Assembly: GCA_028289345.1 (NCBI GenBank)
Contig: JANQQL010000050.1
Location: 1 to 64,000 of the forward strand
From: Planctomycetota bacterium
GTDB taxonomy: Bacteria > Planctomycetota > B15-G4 > SIAN01
Direction of reading: 5' to 3'
Length of the DNA: 64,000 bases
Made by a program: the position numbers and the translations under genes. This document shows, one piece after another, positions 52,479 to 61,762 of the stretch. Numbering within the stretch: the stretch's first letter is position 1; each line of letters begins with the position of its first letter. Below the pieces are notes generated by a model. It saw only the letters and a program-made list of their open reading frames with translations. It had not been told where the DNA came from and made no database searches.

Positions 52479-53538
52479 ATGAACATCCCTCGAATCGCCT
52501 TTCTCACGGCAGTCCTGACTGGGGCACGGCTGCATGCGCAAGTCACCTGCACGAGGTACGACGCCTCTCTGGGAACCTCGCCCGATCAGCAAGGCTGGGA
52601 GCTAGATGACGGACCGACCGGCGGCGGGAACTACTCCGTCTCGGACAACGTGCTGTTCCAATCGTCCTTGCCGTTCACATCCACCGCCTGCACGAGCTCG
52701 ACGAATCCGCAGCGTTTGAACTGGTTCCTCGACGACGAAGTCTTCGACTTCGACAAGGGTCTGACGTTCGCGGCGGAGTTGCGGATCGTGGCCTCTCAAT
52801 ACCTCACCCACCGCTGCGATGACCATCCGGCAGCCGGGTTCCGGATCGCGGTTCGAGACCACTTGTCACGCAATTTTCAGATCGGCTTCGGCGAATCCAT
52901 GATCTACCTGTTGAACGATTGGTCTCTCCCCTTTGGGGATCCCGGCGTCGTGGAAATGGCGTTCGACACCACGGATGACTTCCATGAGTATCGTCTGGAA
53001 GTCAACGCTTCAGGAGGTGAGCTCTTCATCGATGGCATCGCGCAGCTGTCCTTGCCCCACGGGGCTCCCTTGAGTACGCCCAACGATGTGTCCGTCGGAG
53101 ATTCCACGTTTTGGTCCAACAGTGCTGCCGAAGTGCGCTCCCTGGTCTTCCTGCATGCGCTTCCGTCGAGCCCCTTGCAAAATCTCGGCAACCCCCTTGC
53201 CGGTTTCCCAAGGAATCCCATGCTTCGCAGCAGATGGAACCATGAATCCCGGGGACCCCGTGAACTTCACTCTCGAAAACGCGAGCCCGAACTCCCCGGC
53301 ATTGTGGGTTTGGGGACTGAGCCAGGTCGGTGCGCCGCTACCCGGTGGGGGAGTCCTCGTGCCGAGTCCCGATCTGGTGGTCCCGGTGAACACCGGGCCA
53401 AGCGGGTCGATCGCGCTCTCCCTCTCCCTCCCGCCAACGCTTTCGAGCGGCCTCACTCTCTACTGGCAGTGGCTCGTCGCTGATCTCACCGGTCCGACCC
53501 TCACCACAAGCAACGGACTCAGTGGAACCGTTCCCTGA
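52479..53538 (+). CDS. Secreted LamG-like protein interrupted by a frameshift
   Basis: Two frames together make one protein. The first (52479 to about 53205; frame open to 53483) has a signal peptide (MNIPRIAFLTAVLTGARLHA) and a jellyroll domain (LFQSSLPFTSTACTSS, then FDKGLTFAAELRIVASQY, GGELFIDGIAQLSLPHG). After PLQNLGNPLAG it loses protein character. At the same place the +1 frame picks up GIPCFAADGTMNPGDPVNFT and runs to LTLYWQWLVADLTGPT and SNGLSGTVP at 53538, the standard C-terminal beta domain of planctomycetal secreted proteins. A one-base excess near 53190-53225 (C- and T-runs) explains it; mutation and sequencing error cannot be told apart. Role unknown, probably carbohydrate or surface binding. 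Confidence 0.72.
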
Positions 53539-53588
53539 TGTTTCGTCGCGAGACAATGGCTCAACGGTGAACCAAGCGCTTCTCCGGG

Positions 53589-56500
53589 TCACCGCAAGGT
53601 TTGCAGCTTCGACTTCGGCGGGTCGAAGGACAGGGTGTACTGCCCCAACGTCGTTTGACCGTTGCCTTCGCGGAACACGACGCTGGTCGCGCTTCCTCCG
53701 TCCGACCGATCCACCGCCTGGCCCCACGCCGAGCCACCGGTTGCTTCCCGGCGATACAGGCGCACGGTTCCCGCGGGAGCGGAGGGAGCGAAACCCGGAA
53801 CATCGGTGGAAACGAAGGTCAGGCTGTCGAGTTCCGAGAAACTCGTCCGGTCACCGTAGTTGTGGACGATCCAGTGCGTGGAAGGCAGCACGTTGACGTC
53901 GTCGGGAAACACGTCCGGCGCGCGATCGACTCGTGTCACGAGCACGTCTCCCTCCGGAAAGCTGCTTGCTCCTTGACCAAAGGTCAGGGTCACACCGGTG
54001 CCTTCGAAGTCGTAGCTCCCAGCGGACGTGATACTCTTGACCGCGCTCACTCCAGCCCCCACCGGGGCCAGCGAAGGAACTCGCGTTGCGCCGCCGATCA
54101 GGTTTGCGTGGTTGATCCCGGCCCGGTCGGTCACTTGGCCCGCCGCTCGATTGAACTGCCAGTACCCAACCAGATTCGGCTCGTCATCCGGTCGCTGAGT
54201 CAGATGCATGAGCTCGCGAATCTCGGTCTTGTTCAGAGACCGGTCGTAGATTCGAACTTCATCGATCTCGCCGCGAAAACGGCGTTCGCCCCAGGGCGGA
54301 TCGGCGCCGAAGTTCATGGTGCCGTCGAACGTCGCGAGCGGAGGGTCGGTTTGATTCGCGGACAGGACGCCGTTCAAGTACAACCGGGTCCTGGTCGGAT
54401 TGACCACCATCGCCACGTGGGCCCATTCGTTGTTGGGAACCCGAAGGCCGCTGTCCCACCACCATTCCTGGTTGTTCCAGTGAAACCCGAGATTGGTGCC
54501 ATTCACGAAGTTCAAACCGTGAGCCGTGCCGGTGCGCATGAATACGATGCCCGCGTAGGGCTCCTGAGGGCCGTCGCGCTTGATCCACGCACTGATCGTG
54601 AATGTGTTCGTCGTGATCCCCAGGGATTTCGAAGTGGCGGCGTAGTCCCCAGCAGCTCCCGACAGGGAAAGGGCATTCCCCGGACTTGCTTCGACGCCGC
54701 ATTCGTCGGTGATCGTCACGGAGACGGTACTCGTGTCGACGAATCCATCCTGGTCGATGGTGAGCGTCGCCGAATAGGTTCCGGGTGAGGGGAACGTCGC
54801 CTGAACCTCGCGCTGATCCAATGCCGAGGTCCAGGAGGCCCCCGGGATGTTCCATTGGCAAGTCGCCGATCCCCGGCAAACCGAATAGCTATCGAACTCG
54901 ACGATGTCGCGCACACAGATCTGATTCCGGCCGCTCACAAATGCCTGAGCAATGGGAGTCCAGTTCGGTTCGTAGAAGTCGATCTCCCACACCCCTCGGT
55001 TCCCCGCCCAGCGCAACTTCCCGTCACGGTAGAACGGCAACAGCTTGATCGGGTTGGCGCTGGCGGGCAGTCCGTCGGAATGATCGACCCAGTCCGCCAT
55101 GGTGGCGTCGCGATACAGGACTCGCGCGGGGTTGGTGCCCGGCTCTCCCCGACGCGAGGCAATGTAGATCCCGCCATTCGTTCCCGCCTGGTGCGCCAGC
55201 GCGGTCCACTGACGACCGTGAAGCATCGCCGTGGTCAGATCCGTCCAGGTTCCCCCTCCGTCGTGAGAAACGAACACCCGCCCGGCGGTACTCGTGGCAC
55301 TCGAGCGCTGATTCAGGACCCACAGCGTGTCCTCGTCTGTGGCGCTGGCCGCGACTCGGAAATTCTGCGCGTGCCAATCGGTCATCCCCGGCGGCTTGGG
55401 CCGAGCGTGGAACGTCTCTCCGCGGTCGAGGGAACGTCGCAGTCCTCGGTCGGTGGTCAGGTAGATGATGTCCGGGTTCGCCCGAGAAATGTCGAAGTGG
55501 TACACCGATCCGTTGAACGTGTGGGTGTCTTCCCAGCTCGCCCCTCCGTCTCGCGAGCGCCAGAACGACTGCCCTTCGCCAAGGTACACCGTCATGAAGT
55601 CTTCGGGGTCGACCAACACTCGGCTGAAAGCGTCGCCGTAGTAGAAGTTGTGCGGATGCTTGGTGAAGAGAAACGCGCTAGCTTCTGGAGCGGCATCAAT
55701 GCTGGCAGGGAGGATGAGTTCCTCGATGTCATCGAATGCCGCATAGCGCTCTCGACCATGGAGCATCCAACCGGTCACGCTTTCGGCGCCTCCAAGGCGC
55801 AACGCCTGACCGGGAGGAAACCGGTCGGAGATCGCCGTGTTCCCGTTGTGGTAACGGCCTCCGACCAGGAAGTCCTCGTTCCAGTCCTGAGCGTACCCCC
55901 AGAAGTCCGTGCCATCGAGACCGTCGATTCGCGCTTCCCAGTGGGCGGGGTTGCCGTAGAAGTCCGTCGACAGATTCGTCCCACCATCGGTCGCAATCCA
56001 GGTGTTCTCGGTCCCCCCATCCATGATGGACACCATGGCCTGAATGTCCGGGTGAATGTCGAACGCTCCCCCATAGCCACCAAACAGGGACCAAGTGGTT
56101 CCCCCATCGGTGGAACGGTAAGCGCTAGTCGTCGCCGCGATCACGTGTTCGGGATTGACGTGGGAGGCGACGATGTCCAGGTCGTAGTAACCCTGCCCAC
56201 TGTTCAACAAACAGCTTCCGCCGTTGCAAGTCGCCGCCGTGCTCCAAGTGACTGCCGCATCGGTGCTCTTCAAGATGACCGGCTTCTGGTCCCCTCCCGA
56301 GTCATTCTCGGTCAGCAGGATCGCATAGACATGATCGATGCCCGCCGGAGTCACGGTCAATCGACCGCCGCTGTGTTCATACAGCGTTCCCCAGCCAGTC
56401 ATGCTCGGCGCAAACGACGCTCCCCCGTTGGTTGACTTGTAGAAGGTGAAGGTGTCCGGCGATCCGGTCCTGGTGAGCACGTACAGTGTGCTTCCATCTC

Positions 56501-57398
56501 CGGGCCGGAACTCGATGTCGTCCACGTGCTCGGCCAACACCTGGGCCCAAGTGTCTCCGGAATCCGTACTCCGCCACAGCCCGGTCGCCGCTCCCGCAAA
56601 GAGAGTGGTCGGCGTGGAGGGACTGATCGCCAGGGAGTTGCAGCTGAGGCCGCTCTGGGTCAATACGATGTCCCACGACGCTCCTCCATCGGTCGTACGA
56701 AAGACGTCGGCGTGGGACGCGGCGAAAGCGATGTCCGGACTGGTCGGGTGCACGGCCACGGCACTGATTGCACCGCCCCAGTTGAAGTTGTCAAACGGCT
56801 CCCAGTTCAGACCTTTGTCCACGGACTTGTAGAGCACCCCCGTCTCGCTGCCGCAGTACAGAGTCGACGGATCCGAAGGTGCCACCGCGACCGAGTAGAT
56901 GTTCACCTGCCATGGTGCCGCCGGTTGACCGGGTTCGTGGTCGGCGCGCCACCGCGTGCGCTCCGGTCCCACGAAAGACCAAGTGGCCGAAGGCGGCGGA
57001 TTCGAGTCCGTCGCCCAAGCTCGTGCGTTCGTTCGCGAACGGCGACGAGCCAGCCGCCTCGTGTCCAAGGCTCGCACGACACCATCGTCACCCACGAAAT
57101 CACGGGCAGCCCGGAACCATTGGTGAAAGAACTTCGCGTAGGGATCGCGCTCGAGATCTTCAAAGGGCGCGTCGGCGTCCCGCTTGGCGTAGTACTCGTC
57201 GAACGCCCGCTGGACCTCGCGCATGTCGACCACGTCGGCGTAGAGCAAGCGAACGTGTTCCGGCATGTCTTCGCCCGGATCAGGAATCGTCGCCCGGTCC
57301 ACAAAGTGCCAGCGCAACTCAGAAACGCGTTGCTGCGCCACCGCAGAAGGCGCAAGGGAGAAAACGAGCAATAACGTGAGCAAGGAGCCTGGGCTCAT
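53589..57398 (-). CDS. Giant secreted BNR/sortilin-type propeller protein with PKD and LamG domains
   Basis: A 1269-residue exported protein. After the signal peptide (MSPGSLLTLLLVFSLAPSAV) and a helical region, residues about 150-780 contain BNR/Asp-box repeats typical of sialidase- and VPS10-like propellers: YKSVDKGLNWEPF, FRTTDGGASWDIV, WRSTDSGDTWAQV, YRSTDGGTTWSLF, WRSRDGGASWEDT and VSHDGGGTWTDL. A PKD-like domain follows (CVRDIVEFDSYSVCRGSATC, then FPSPGTYSATLTID), then a LamG domain (NTFTISAWIKRDGPQEPYA, then EWAHVAMVVNPTRTRLYLNG). A final beta region ends GQYTLSFDPPKSKLQTLR. Likely an adhesin or glycan-binding protein; no catalytic set is obvious. It diverges from the acidic lipoprotein at 57991. 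Confidence 0.9.
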   Translation of the reverse strand: MSPGSLLTLLLVFSLAPSAVAQQRVSELRWHFVDRATIPDPGEDMPEHVRLLYADVVDMREVQRAFDEYYAKRDADAPFEDLERDPYAKFFHQWFRAARDFVGDDGVVRALDTRRLARRRSRTNARAWATDSNPPPSATWSFVGPERTRWRADHEPGQPAAPWQVNIYSVAVAPSDPSTLYCGSETGVLYKSVDKGLNWEPFDNFNWGGAISAVAVHPTSPDIAFAASHADVFRTTDGGASWDIVLTQSGLSCNSLAISPSTPTTLFAGAATGLWRSTDSGDTWAQVLAEHVDDIEFRPGDGSTLYVLTRTGSPDTFTFYKSTNGGASFAPSMTGWGTLYEHSGGRLTVTPAGIDHVYAILLTENDSGGDQKPVILKSTDAAVTWSTAATCNGGSCLLNSGQGYYDLDIVASHVNPEHVIAATTSAYRSTDGGTTWSLFGGYGGAFDIHPDIQAMVSIMDGGTENTWIATDGGTNLSTDFYGNPAHWEARIDGLDGTDFWGYAQDWNEDFLVGGRYHNGNTAISDRFPPGQALRLGGAESVTGWMLHGRERYAAFDDIEELILPASIDAAPEASAFLFTKHPHNFYYGDAFSRVLVDPEDFMTVYLGEGQSFWRSRDGGASWEDTHTFNGSVYHFDISRANPDIIYLTTDRGLRRSLDRGETFHARPKPPGMTDWHAQNFRVAASATDEDTLWVLNQRSSATSTAGRVFVSHDGGGTWTDLTTAMLHGRQWTALAHQAGTNGGIYIASRRGEPGTNPARVLYRDATMADWVDHSDGLPASANPIKLLPFYRDGKLRWAGNRGVWEIDFYEPNWTPIAQAFVSGRNQICVRDIVEFDSYSVCRGSATCQWNIPGASWTSALDQREVQATFPSPGTYSATLTIDQDGFVDTSTVSVTITDECGVEASPGNALSLSGAAGDYAATSKSLGITTNTFTISAWIKRDGPQEPYAGIVFMRTGTAHGLNFVNGTNLGFHWNNQEWWWDSGLRVPNNEWAHVAMVVNPTRTRLYLNGVLSANQTDPPLATFDGTMNFGADPPWGERRFRGEIDEVRIYDRSLNKTEIRELMHLTQRPDDEPNLVGYWQFNRAAGQVTDRAGINHANLIGGATRVPSLAPVGAGVSAVKSITSAGSYDFEGTGVTLTFGQGASSFPEGDVLVTRVDRAPDVFPDDVNVLPSTHWIVHNYGDRTSFSELDSLTFVSTDVPGFAPSAPAGTVRLYRREATGGSAWGQAVDRSDGGSATSVVFREGNGQTTLGQYTLSFDPPKSKLQTLR

Positions 57399-57990
57399 GG
57401 AGACTCTCGATTCGATCTCGCTGCCGCGTATCCGAAGACCAAGGGAAGTCTAGCTCGCGGAGTTTTTTCTGGCGAGGACCCCGGACGCAGCTCACCACCG
57501 GCGTCCCCGAAGATCCGTTCGAAGATCAAGAGCGTCGTAATGACAAAGCCAGAAGGAACTTGGGCCATTCGCCGCTGCCGGTAGGAATGATTCGGGCGAA
57601 TCCAGACCGCCGCTCCCCTGAATGATTGATGGATTCCGTGCGCTTGGCTGTCCCCCCGGTCCCAAGGGAAAAGAACGCTGACATGTCTTCGATCTTCCCT
57701 CAGCCTCCCGCGAGAACGAATGGAGGATCCGATCCCCATGGAGGGCGAGTTCCCGATCCCCTCCGGCATTGTCCCGCCTTATCCAACCGCCAAGAACCCA
57801 GACCCGGTTCGGGGGAAGTCCCCATCGAAAAGCGTTCCCTCGAGTTCATCTCGACCGACCTTCCATCCGACTGTCGGCAAAGCATCTGTCGCGAGGCAGA
57901 GAGACGAGCGCAACTCGTCGACCATCAGGGATGCAGGGATCGGCTCTCGACAGACGGGGGTCATCCGCAACATGGCGGGGATGCAGTGCG
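57399..57990. other. Divergent intergenic region holding one copy of a dispersed repeat
   Basis: This 592-bp gap separates two large exported proteins read in opposite directions. It contains the repeat at 57530-57597. A T6 run at about 57463 lies in the loop of a weak CTCGC/GCGAG stem. No small ORF has family character. Confidence 0.4.
57530..57597 (-). repeat. Dispersed intergenic element, copy 3 of 3
   Basis: On the minus strand it starts GCCCGAATCATTC and continues with GGCCCAAGTTCCTTCTGGCT and TTGTCATTACGACGCTC. It aligns ungapped to 36968-37035. It lies about 130 bp upstream of the BNR/LamG protein start. Confidence 0.6.
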
Positions 57991-60333
57991 ATGAATCCAC
58001 TTCGAATCTGTTGCTTGGCATTGTTGACCACGGCCCTTGCGGCATGCGGTGGGTCCAGCGGATCCAGTGGCCCGGTCACCGGCCTCTCGGTGGCCTCTCA
58101 AGTCTCGGTGCTTGTTCCCGAAGATGAGGCCGATTCCTCTTCCATCCGCGGCCAGTCCATCGAGAGCTTCCCTGCCGACGCTGACTACTTCGCGGATGAC
58201 ACCTTCACATTCATCTACGACGCCGCCATGGAACCCCTGGAAACGGTGAACAGCATCCTGTGCCAGGTCGCTCAAGCGGGTTACACCGACATGGTGAATG
58301 AGGGCACCTACATCGCTCAGATCGACGTGGGCCTGTGTGAGCAGGGCAATCAAGGCGGTGACACGGGACAGTCTTCGGGATCTCAAAGTCCAGAGCTGGA
58401 AGAGTGGACCCTCATCAGCACCCGATCCAGCAACGGAGCAAGCCAGTTCGTCAATGCTTGGGTTCCCCAGGGAGAGGAAGAATCCGGCATGCCGGGGGAT
58501 GACGAAAGCTTCATCCGAGTACTCATGGAAATCAGCGAATCCGCCAGCGAGAACAACCCATTTGGCTCCTTCGCCATGGACTTTGCCGAGGTGGAGGAGG
58601 GGGGTGATGTCAACGACCCGCGGTTCTTTGGCACCCTGGGAACGTTCGAGACGCTCTCGGGCGCGCTCGGCTACAACTTCTTCATGGAGGAAGGCGACCT
58701 GAACGCGGTGCCCGCCGTGGGCGAGCGCGCCATCACGACCCAGGTCAGTGTGGTGATGTCCGGTGATCAGACCTCCGGGGACGCTCGGGTTCGCCAACGG
58801 TATCGCGGCAACGAGGGCTTCGGCGACACCGGCATCATCGATGACGAGTTCCTGGTGTCCTTCAACGATCAATACATGCTGCGTGAGCTGCCCGGCGGCA
58901 CTCAGCAGAAGTTCGACCGGGAAGATTTCGACACCCAGGTGTGGCGCTACAACCTCTACTACCTGACGGGAGAGGACGCGGGGGAACGAGTGGATCGCGT
59001 GTCCGGGTTCAACATCCTTGACGAAGAGGGTAACTACGGTTGGATCGACTACTGGGGAATGTGGTTCCCTGAAGATGTGACGGTGGAACACGGTGACACC
59101 GTCGCGAAAGAGGACTTCGACGACTCCACGGACGATGAAGAGTTCACGGTACTCGTGGCTCCCGGCAAGCTGATCAAGAACACCCGCGAGACCCTCGACC
59201 TCAACGACATCGAGGGGCAGACCTTCTACGCTTACTTTTTCTCTCCAGACGGCATGGCGGCCCCCAAGGACTACCTGGTGGAGTACACCACCGGCGGTCA
59301 GTGGGTCTTGACCGGTGAGTTCAACGAGGGCACCGGAGTGTGGGACGTGATCAATCCGCCGACGCTCATCAACGTGGGAACCATCGGCTGGCTGGATCTG
59401 TGGTCCGACGCTCTTGGCGGAAACGTGAACTACGTGGATGGAGACCCGGAAATCAGCTTCTGGACCCAACAGTTCGTGGACGGCACCGAAGACCTGTTCG
59501 ACAACAGCGATCAAGTGACGCTGTACGGATACTACGACTGCCTGAAGACCGGCATCAATCAGACTGATGCGGAGAACGGCAACGTGTATCTCGCCGACGC
59601 GACCATGGTCGGAAGCCCTCATGCCTTCGTGTTCGACAGCACCAACATGGCGCTCACCTACGACGTGGGGGGCGGCGACTTCCAGAACGTCGCTTTGGCC
59701 AACGGCACGGAAGTGACCGATGGACCCTACACCTGGGGCATGCAAAGCGGCCCGATGGTGGTGGACACCAGCGGCTTCGCCTCTCCCGACGACATCTGGA
59801 GCGCGACCGAGTTCTACACCTGGGAAACTGGTCCGAACCCCTGGAACCGCCTCACCGCGCTGGTCGACGAAGACAACGAACCGGTCGAGTTCGAACCGCC
59901 GCTGACCTTCAACTATATGCATTCCACCGCCAACGATCGCAACGAAGACGCCACCTATGACGGCCAGATCTTCCTGCTCAACTACAACGGTCCCGGCAAC
60001 CTCTGGGGCTTCCCTCACAGCGGAGAAGACCTGGACAACGACGGCTTCGAAGACCGCTGGTATCCGGAAGTGAGCCTCGAGGACGGAGTGATTCTGGAAG
60101 CAAACAATGTGCAGTACGTCGTGAAAGCCATCGAGATGGAACAGCTCTTGAACGAGGATCCCGGCGCCAACACCGGACTTGACCTGAGCGTGGCGGAAAG
60201 CTTGACGCTGCCGGATGCCAGTGACTACCAGGCTCCCCTGATTGGAGATCGCCCCGACATCGACGCTCCTCCGGCCGTCGTCGGAGGAGTGTTGCAGGGC
60301 TCGGAGCTGAATCTCGAAGACGCACTGAACTGA
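57991..60333 (+). CDS. Large acidic lipoprotein of unknown function
   Basis: A 780-residue lipoprotein. MNPLRICCLALLTTALAACG has a LAAC lipobox, followed by a Ser/Gly linker (GSSGSSGPVTG). The mature chain is strongly acidic and rich in aromatic residues and Gly, with beta-type segments (DRVSGFNILDEEGNYGWID, FYAYFFSPDGMAAPKDYLVE, IGWLDLWSDALGGNVNYVDG). DLDNDGFEDRWYP looks like a calcium-binding loop. No family is recognised; size, acidity and anchoring suggest an outer-membrane or surface protein. ATG 57991 begins the signal; the 74 residues upstream in frame are not protein-like. It ends just before a strong terminator. Confidence 0.82.
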   Translation: MNPLRICCLALLTTALAACGGSSGSSGPVTGLSVASQVSVLVPEDEADSSSIRGQSIESFPADADYFADDTFTFIYDAAMEPLETVNSILCQVAQAGYTDMVNEGTYIAQIDVGLCEQGNQGGDTGQSSGSQSPELEEWTLISTRSSNGASQFVNAWVPQGEEESGMPGDDESFIRVLMEISESASENNPFGSFAMDFAEVEEGGDVNDPRFFGTLGTFETLSGALGYNFFMEEGDLNAVPAVGERAITTQVSVVMSGDQTSGDARVRQRYRGNEGFGDTGIIDDEFLVSFNDQYMLRELPGGTQQKFDREDFDTQVWRYNLYYLTGEDAGERVDRVSGFNILDEEGNYGWIDYWGMWFPEDVTVEHGDTVAKEDFDDSTDDEEFTVLVAPGKLIKNTRETLDLNDIEGQTFYAYFFSPDGMAAPKDYLVEYTTGGQWVLTGEFNEGTGVWDVINPPTLINVGTIGWLDLWSDALGGNVNYVDGDPEISFWTQQFVDGTEDLFDNSDQVTLYGYYDCLKTGINQTDAENGNVYLADATMVGSPHAFVFDSTNMALTYDVGGGDFQNVALANGTEVTDGPYTWGMQSGPMVVDTSGFASPDDIWSATEFYTWETGPNPWNRLTALVDEDNEPVEFEPPLTFNYMHSTANDRNEDATYDGQIFLLNYNGPGNLWGFPHSGEDLDNDGFEDRWYPEVSLEDGVILEANNVQYVVKAIEMEQLLNEDPGANTGLDLSVAESLTLPDASDYQAPLIGDRPDIDAPPAVVGGVLQGSELNLEDALN

Positions 60334-60874
60334 TCTCGATTTTTCGCTGACTGACACCAAGCCTTTCTTCCATTCGCGGGAGAGGGGCTTGGTGTTTTCC
60401 ACAACCGCGAGTGTCATCACCGCCTCTGCGGTGAAAACGCTGTCTGACGGAAGGAAGAGTCACGGGAGTTCGGTGACGAGACGTCGCAACACCGCATCAC
60501 ACCAAATCGAAATCTGCCGGACTCCCGCGTCGAACAGCAGTACTGGCGCGCAAGCCAAGAGTGAAAACCGCTCCTCATCGACGAAAGAGCGGCAAGACGA
60601 CCGCAGGTCTCGGAAAGTCTGCCGCCTCGTCGCGCCCCGGAAACCAGGCAAGCTGCTGTTGGCCCCCCAACAGTTGCCGTCGCAAGGATTGTCTCAGGAC
60701 CCTCCAGCGATTCCTCGGAGATGCGAACCCACTGCCTGGTCGTGCAGCGGAGAATCTTCCACGGTGTCGCCGGTTGTCGATCACTCTCGACCACGTCGCC
60801 GCCCTCTCCCGGCCCGCGCAACCGTGCACGGATCACCCCGTCTCCCCGCCACCTCGATCTTTGGACCGCCTGCG
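60334..60874. other. Intergenic region after the acidic lipoprotein
   Basis: This 541-bp gap begins with the terminator at 60354-60395. The remainder up to the GNAT start shows no repeat or credible gene; frames on both strands are low-information Arg/Ser-rich shadows. Confidence 0.4.
60354..60398 (+). terminator. Rho-independent-type terminator
   Basis: ACACCAAGCC (60354-60363) and GGCTTGGTGT (60386-60395) are a perfect 10-bp stem with a 22-nt loop, followed by TTT. It starts 21 bp after the acidic lipoprotein stop and is the clearest intrinsic terminator in the window. Confidence 0.8.
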
Positions 60875-61456
60875 ATGGACAAGCTCGAAGTACGCCCGTT
60901 CCATCATCAAGATGACTTTGCCGGAATGATCGACTACTTCCTTGGGGGAGAGCACAGCTTCCTCCGAGGAATGGGGATCGAGCCTTCCAAGATGCCTACC
61001 AGAGAGCAGTGGTTGGCGGCCGCGCTGGAAGACGCAGGCCGAGACGACAGCGCCAAGGAGCGGCTGTATGTGGCGTGGCTCATCGACGGCTCGATCGCGG
61101 GTCATTCGAGCCTGAGTCACATCCAGTTCGGGAAGACCGGCCACTGTCATCTCCACGTGTGGGTTCGCAACTTGCGTCGGTCAGGTGCTGGCCGAGAGCT
61201 GCTCGCCCGGTCGATCGACATCTACTTCGAGCGATTCCAGCTCGAGTTCCTTGCGTGCGAGCCCTACGCGGAAAACCCGGGACCCAATGCCGTGCTTCCC
61301 AAGCTTGGGTTCCGTTTCGTTCGACGCTATCGCACGACCCCGACCTCGATTTGCTTCGAGCAAGACGTGAACCGCTACGAAGTCCAGCGAGCCGCGTGGC
61401 TTGCCCAGCGGACTGGTTCCGACGCGAGCGTCGTTTCTCCCGCGGGAGACGCCTGA
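60875..61456 (+). CDS. GNAT-family N-acetyltransferase
   Basis: A 193-residue acetyltransferase. LEVRPFHHQDDFAGMIDYFL opens the fold, LYVAWLIDGSIAGHSSLSHI and CHLHVWVRNLRRSGAGRELL form strands 3-4 and the acetyl-CoA loop (R-R-S-G-A-G), and LEFLACEPYAENPGPNAVLP with KLGFRFVRRYRTTP forms motif B. It differs in sequence from the GNAT protein at 51530. Substrate unknown. ATG 60875 is chosen as the point where family homology begins; there is no strong Shine-Dalgarno, and the frame extends upstream to 60389 without protein character. Confidence 0.88.
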   Translation: MDKLEVRPFHHQDDFAGMIDYFLGGEHSFLRGMGIEPSKMPTREQWLAAALEDAGRDDSAKERLYVAWLIDGSIAGHSSLSHIQFGKTGHCHLHVWVRNLRRSGAGRELLARSIDIYFERFQLEFLACEPYAENPGPNAVLPKLGFRFVRRYRTTPTSICFEQDVNRYEVQRAAWLAQRTGSDASVVSPAGDA

Positions 61457-61762
61457 GTCCTGCCAAGACGGCGCCGTGTCGGAGGAGCACTCTCGACGCT
61501 CGCGGGAAGAACTGCGGCGGGCAGCCTCGCTTCAAAGAGGGCGGCCAAGAAACGAGGTTCTCGAAGCGAGGGCTCCTGAGCAATCCGGGTGACCGAGTCG
61601 GTGTTCGAGGAGCGCGTTCCAGTTTTTTGGGAACCAAAGCGGAACCAATTGGCTTGTCCCCGTTTGGCTCGCCCGCCCCTGCCCGACGGAGGCAGCGTCC
61701 GCCGTACATTTCTCCCCGCGACGGGGCGCGGGCCGGTTCCCCGAAAGAGACAAGGACTCAAG
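61457..61762. other. Intergenic region
   Basis: A 306-bp gap before the serine hydrolase. AAGGA at about 61752 is its ribosome-binding site. I see nothing else in it. Confidence 0.35.

Noticed and set aside
57961..60420. 819-codon minus-strand frame opposite the acidic lipoprotein
   Set aside because: It has no signal, no motif and antisense-type composition, whereas the plus strand has a lipobox and a downstream terminator.
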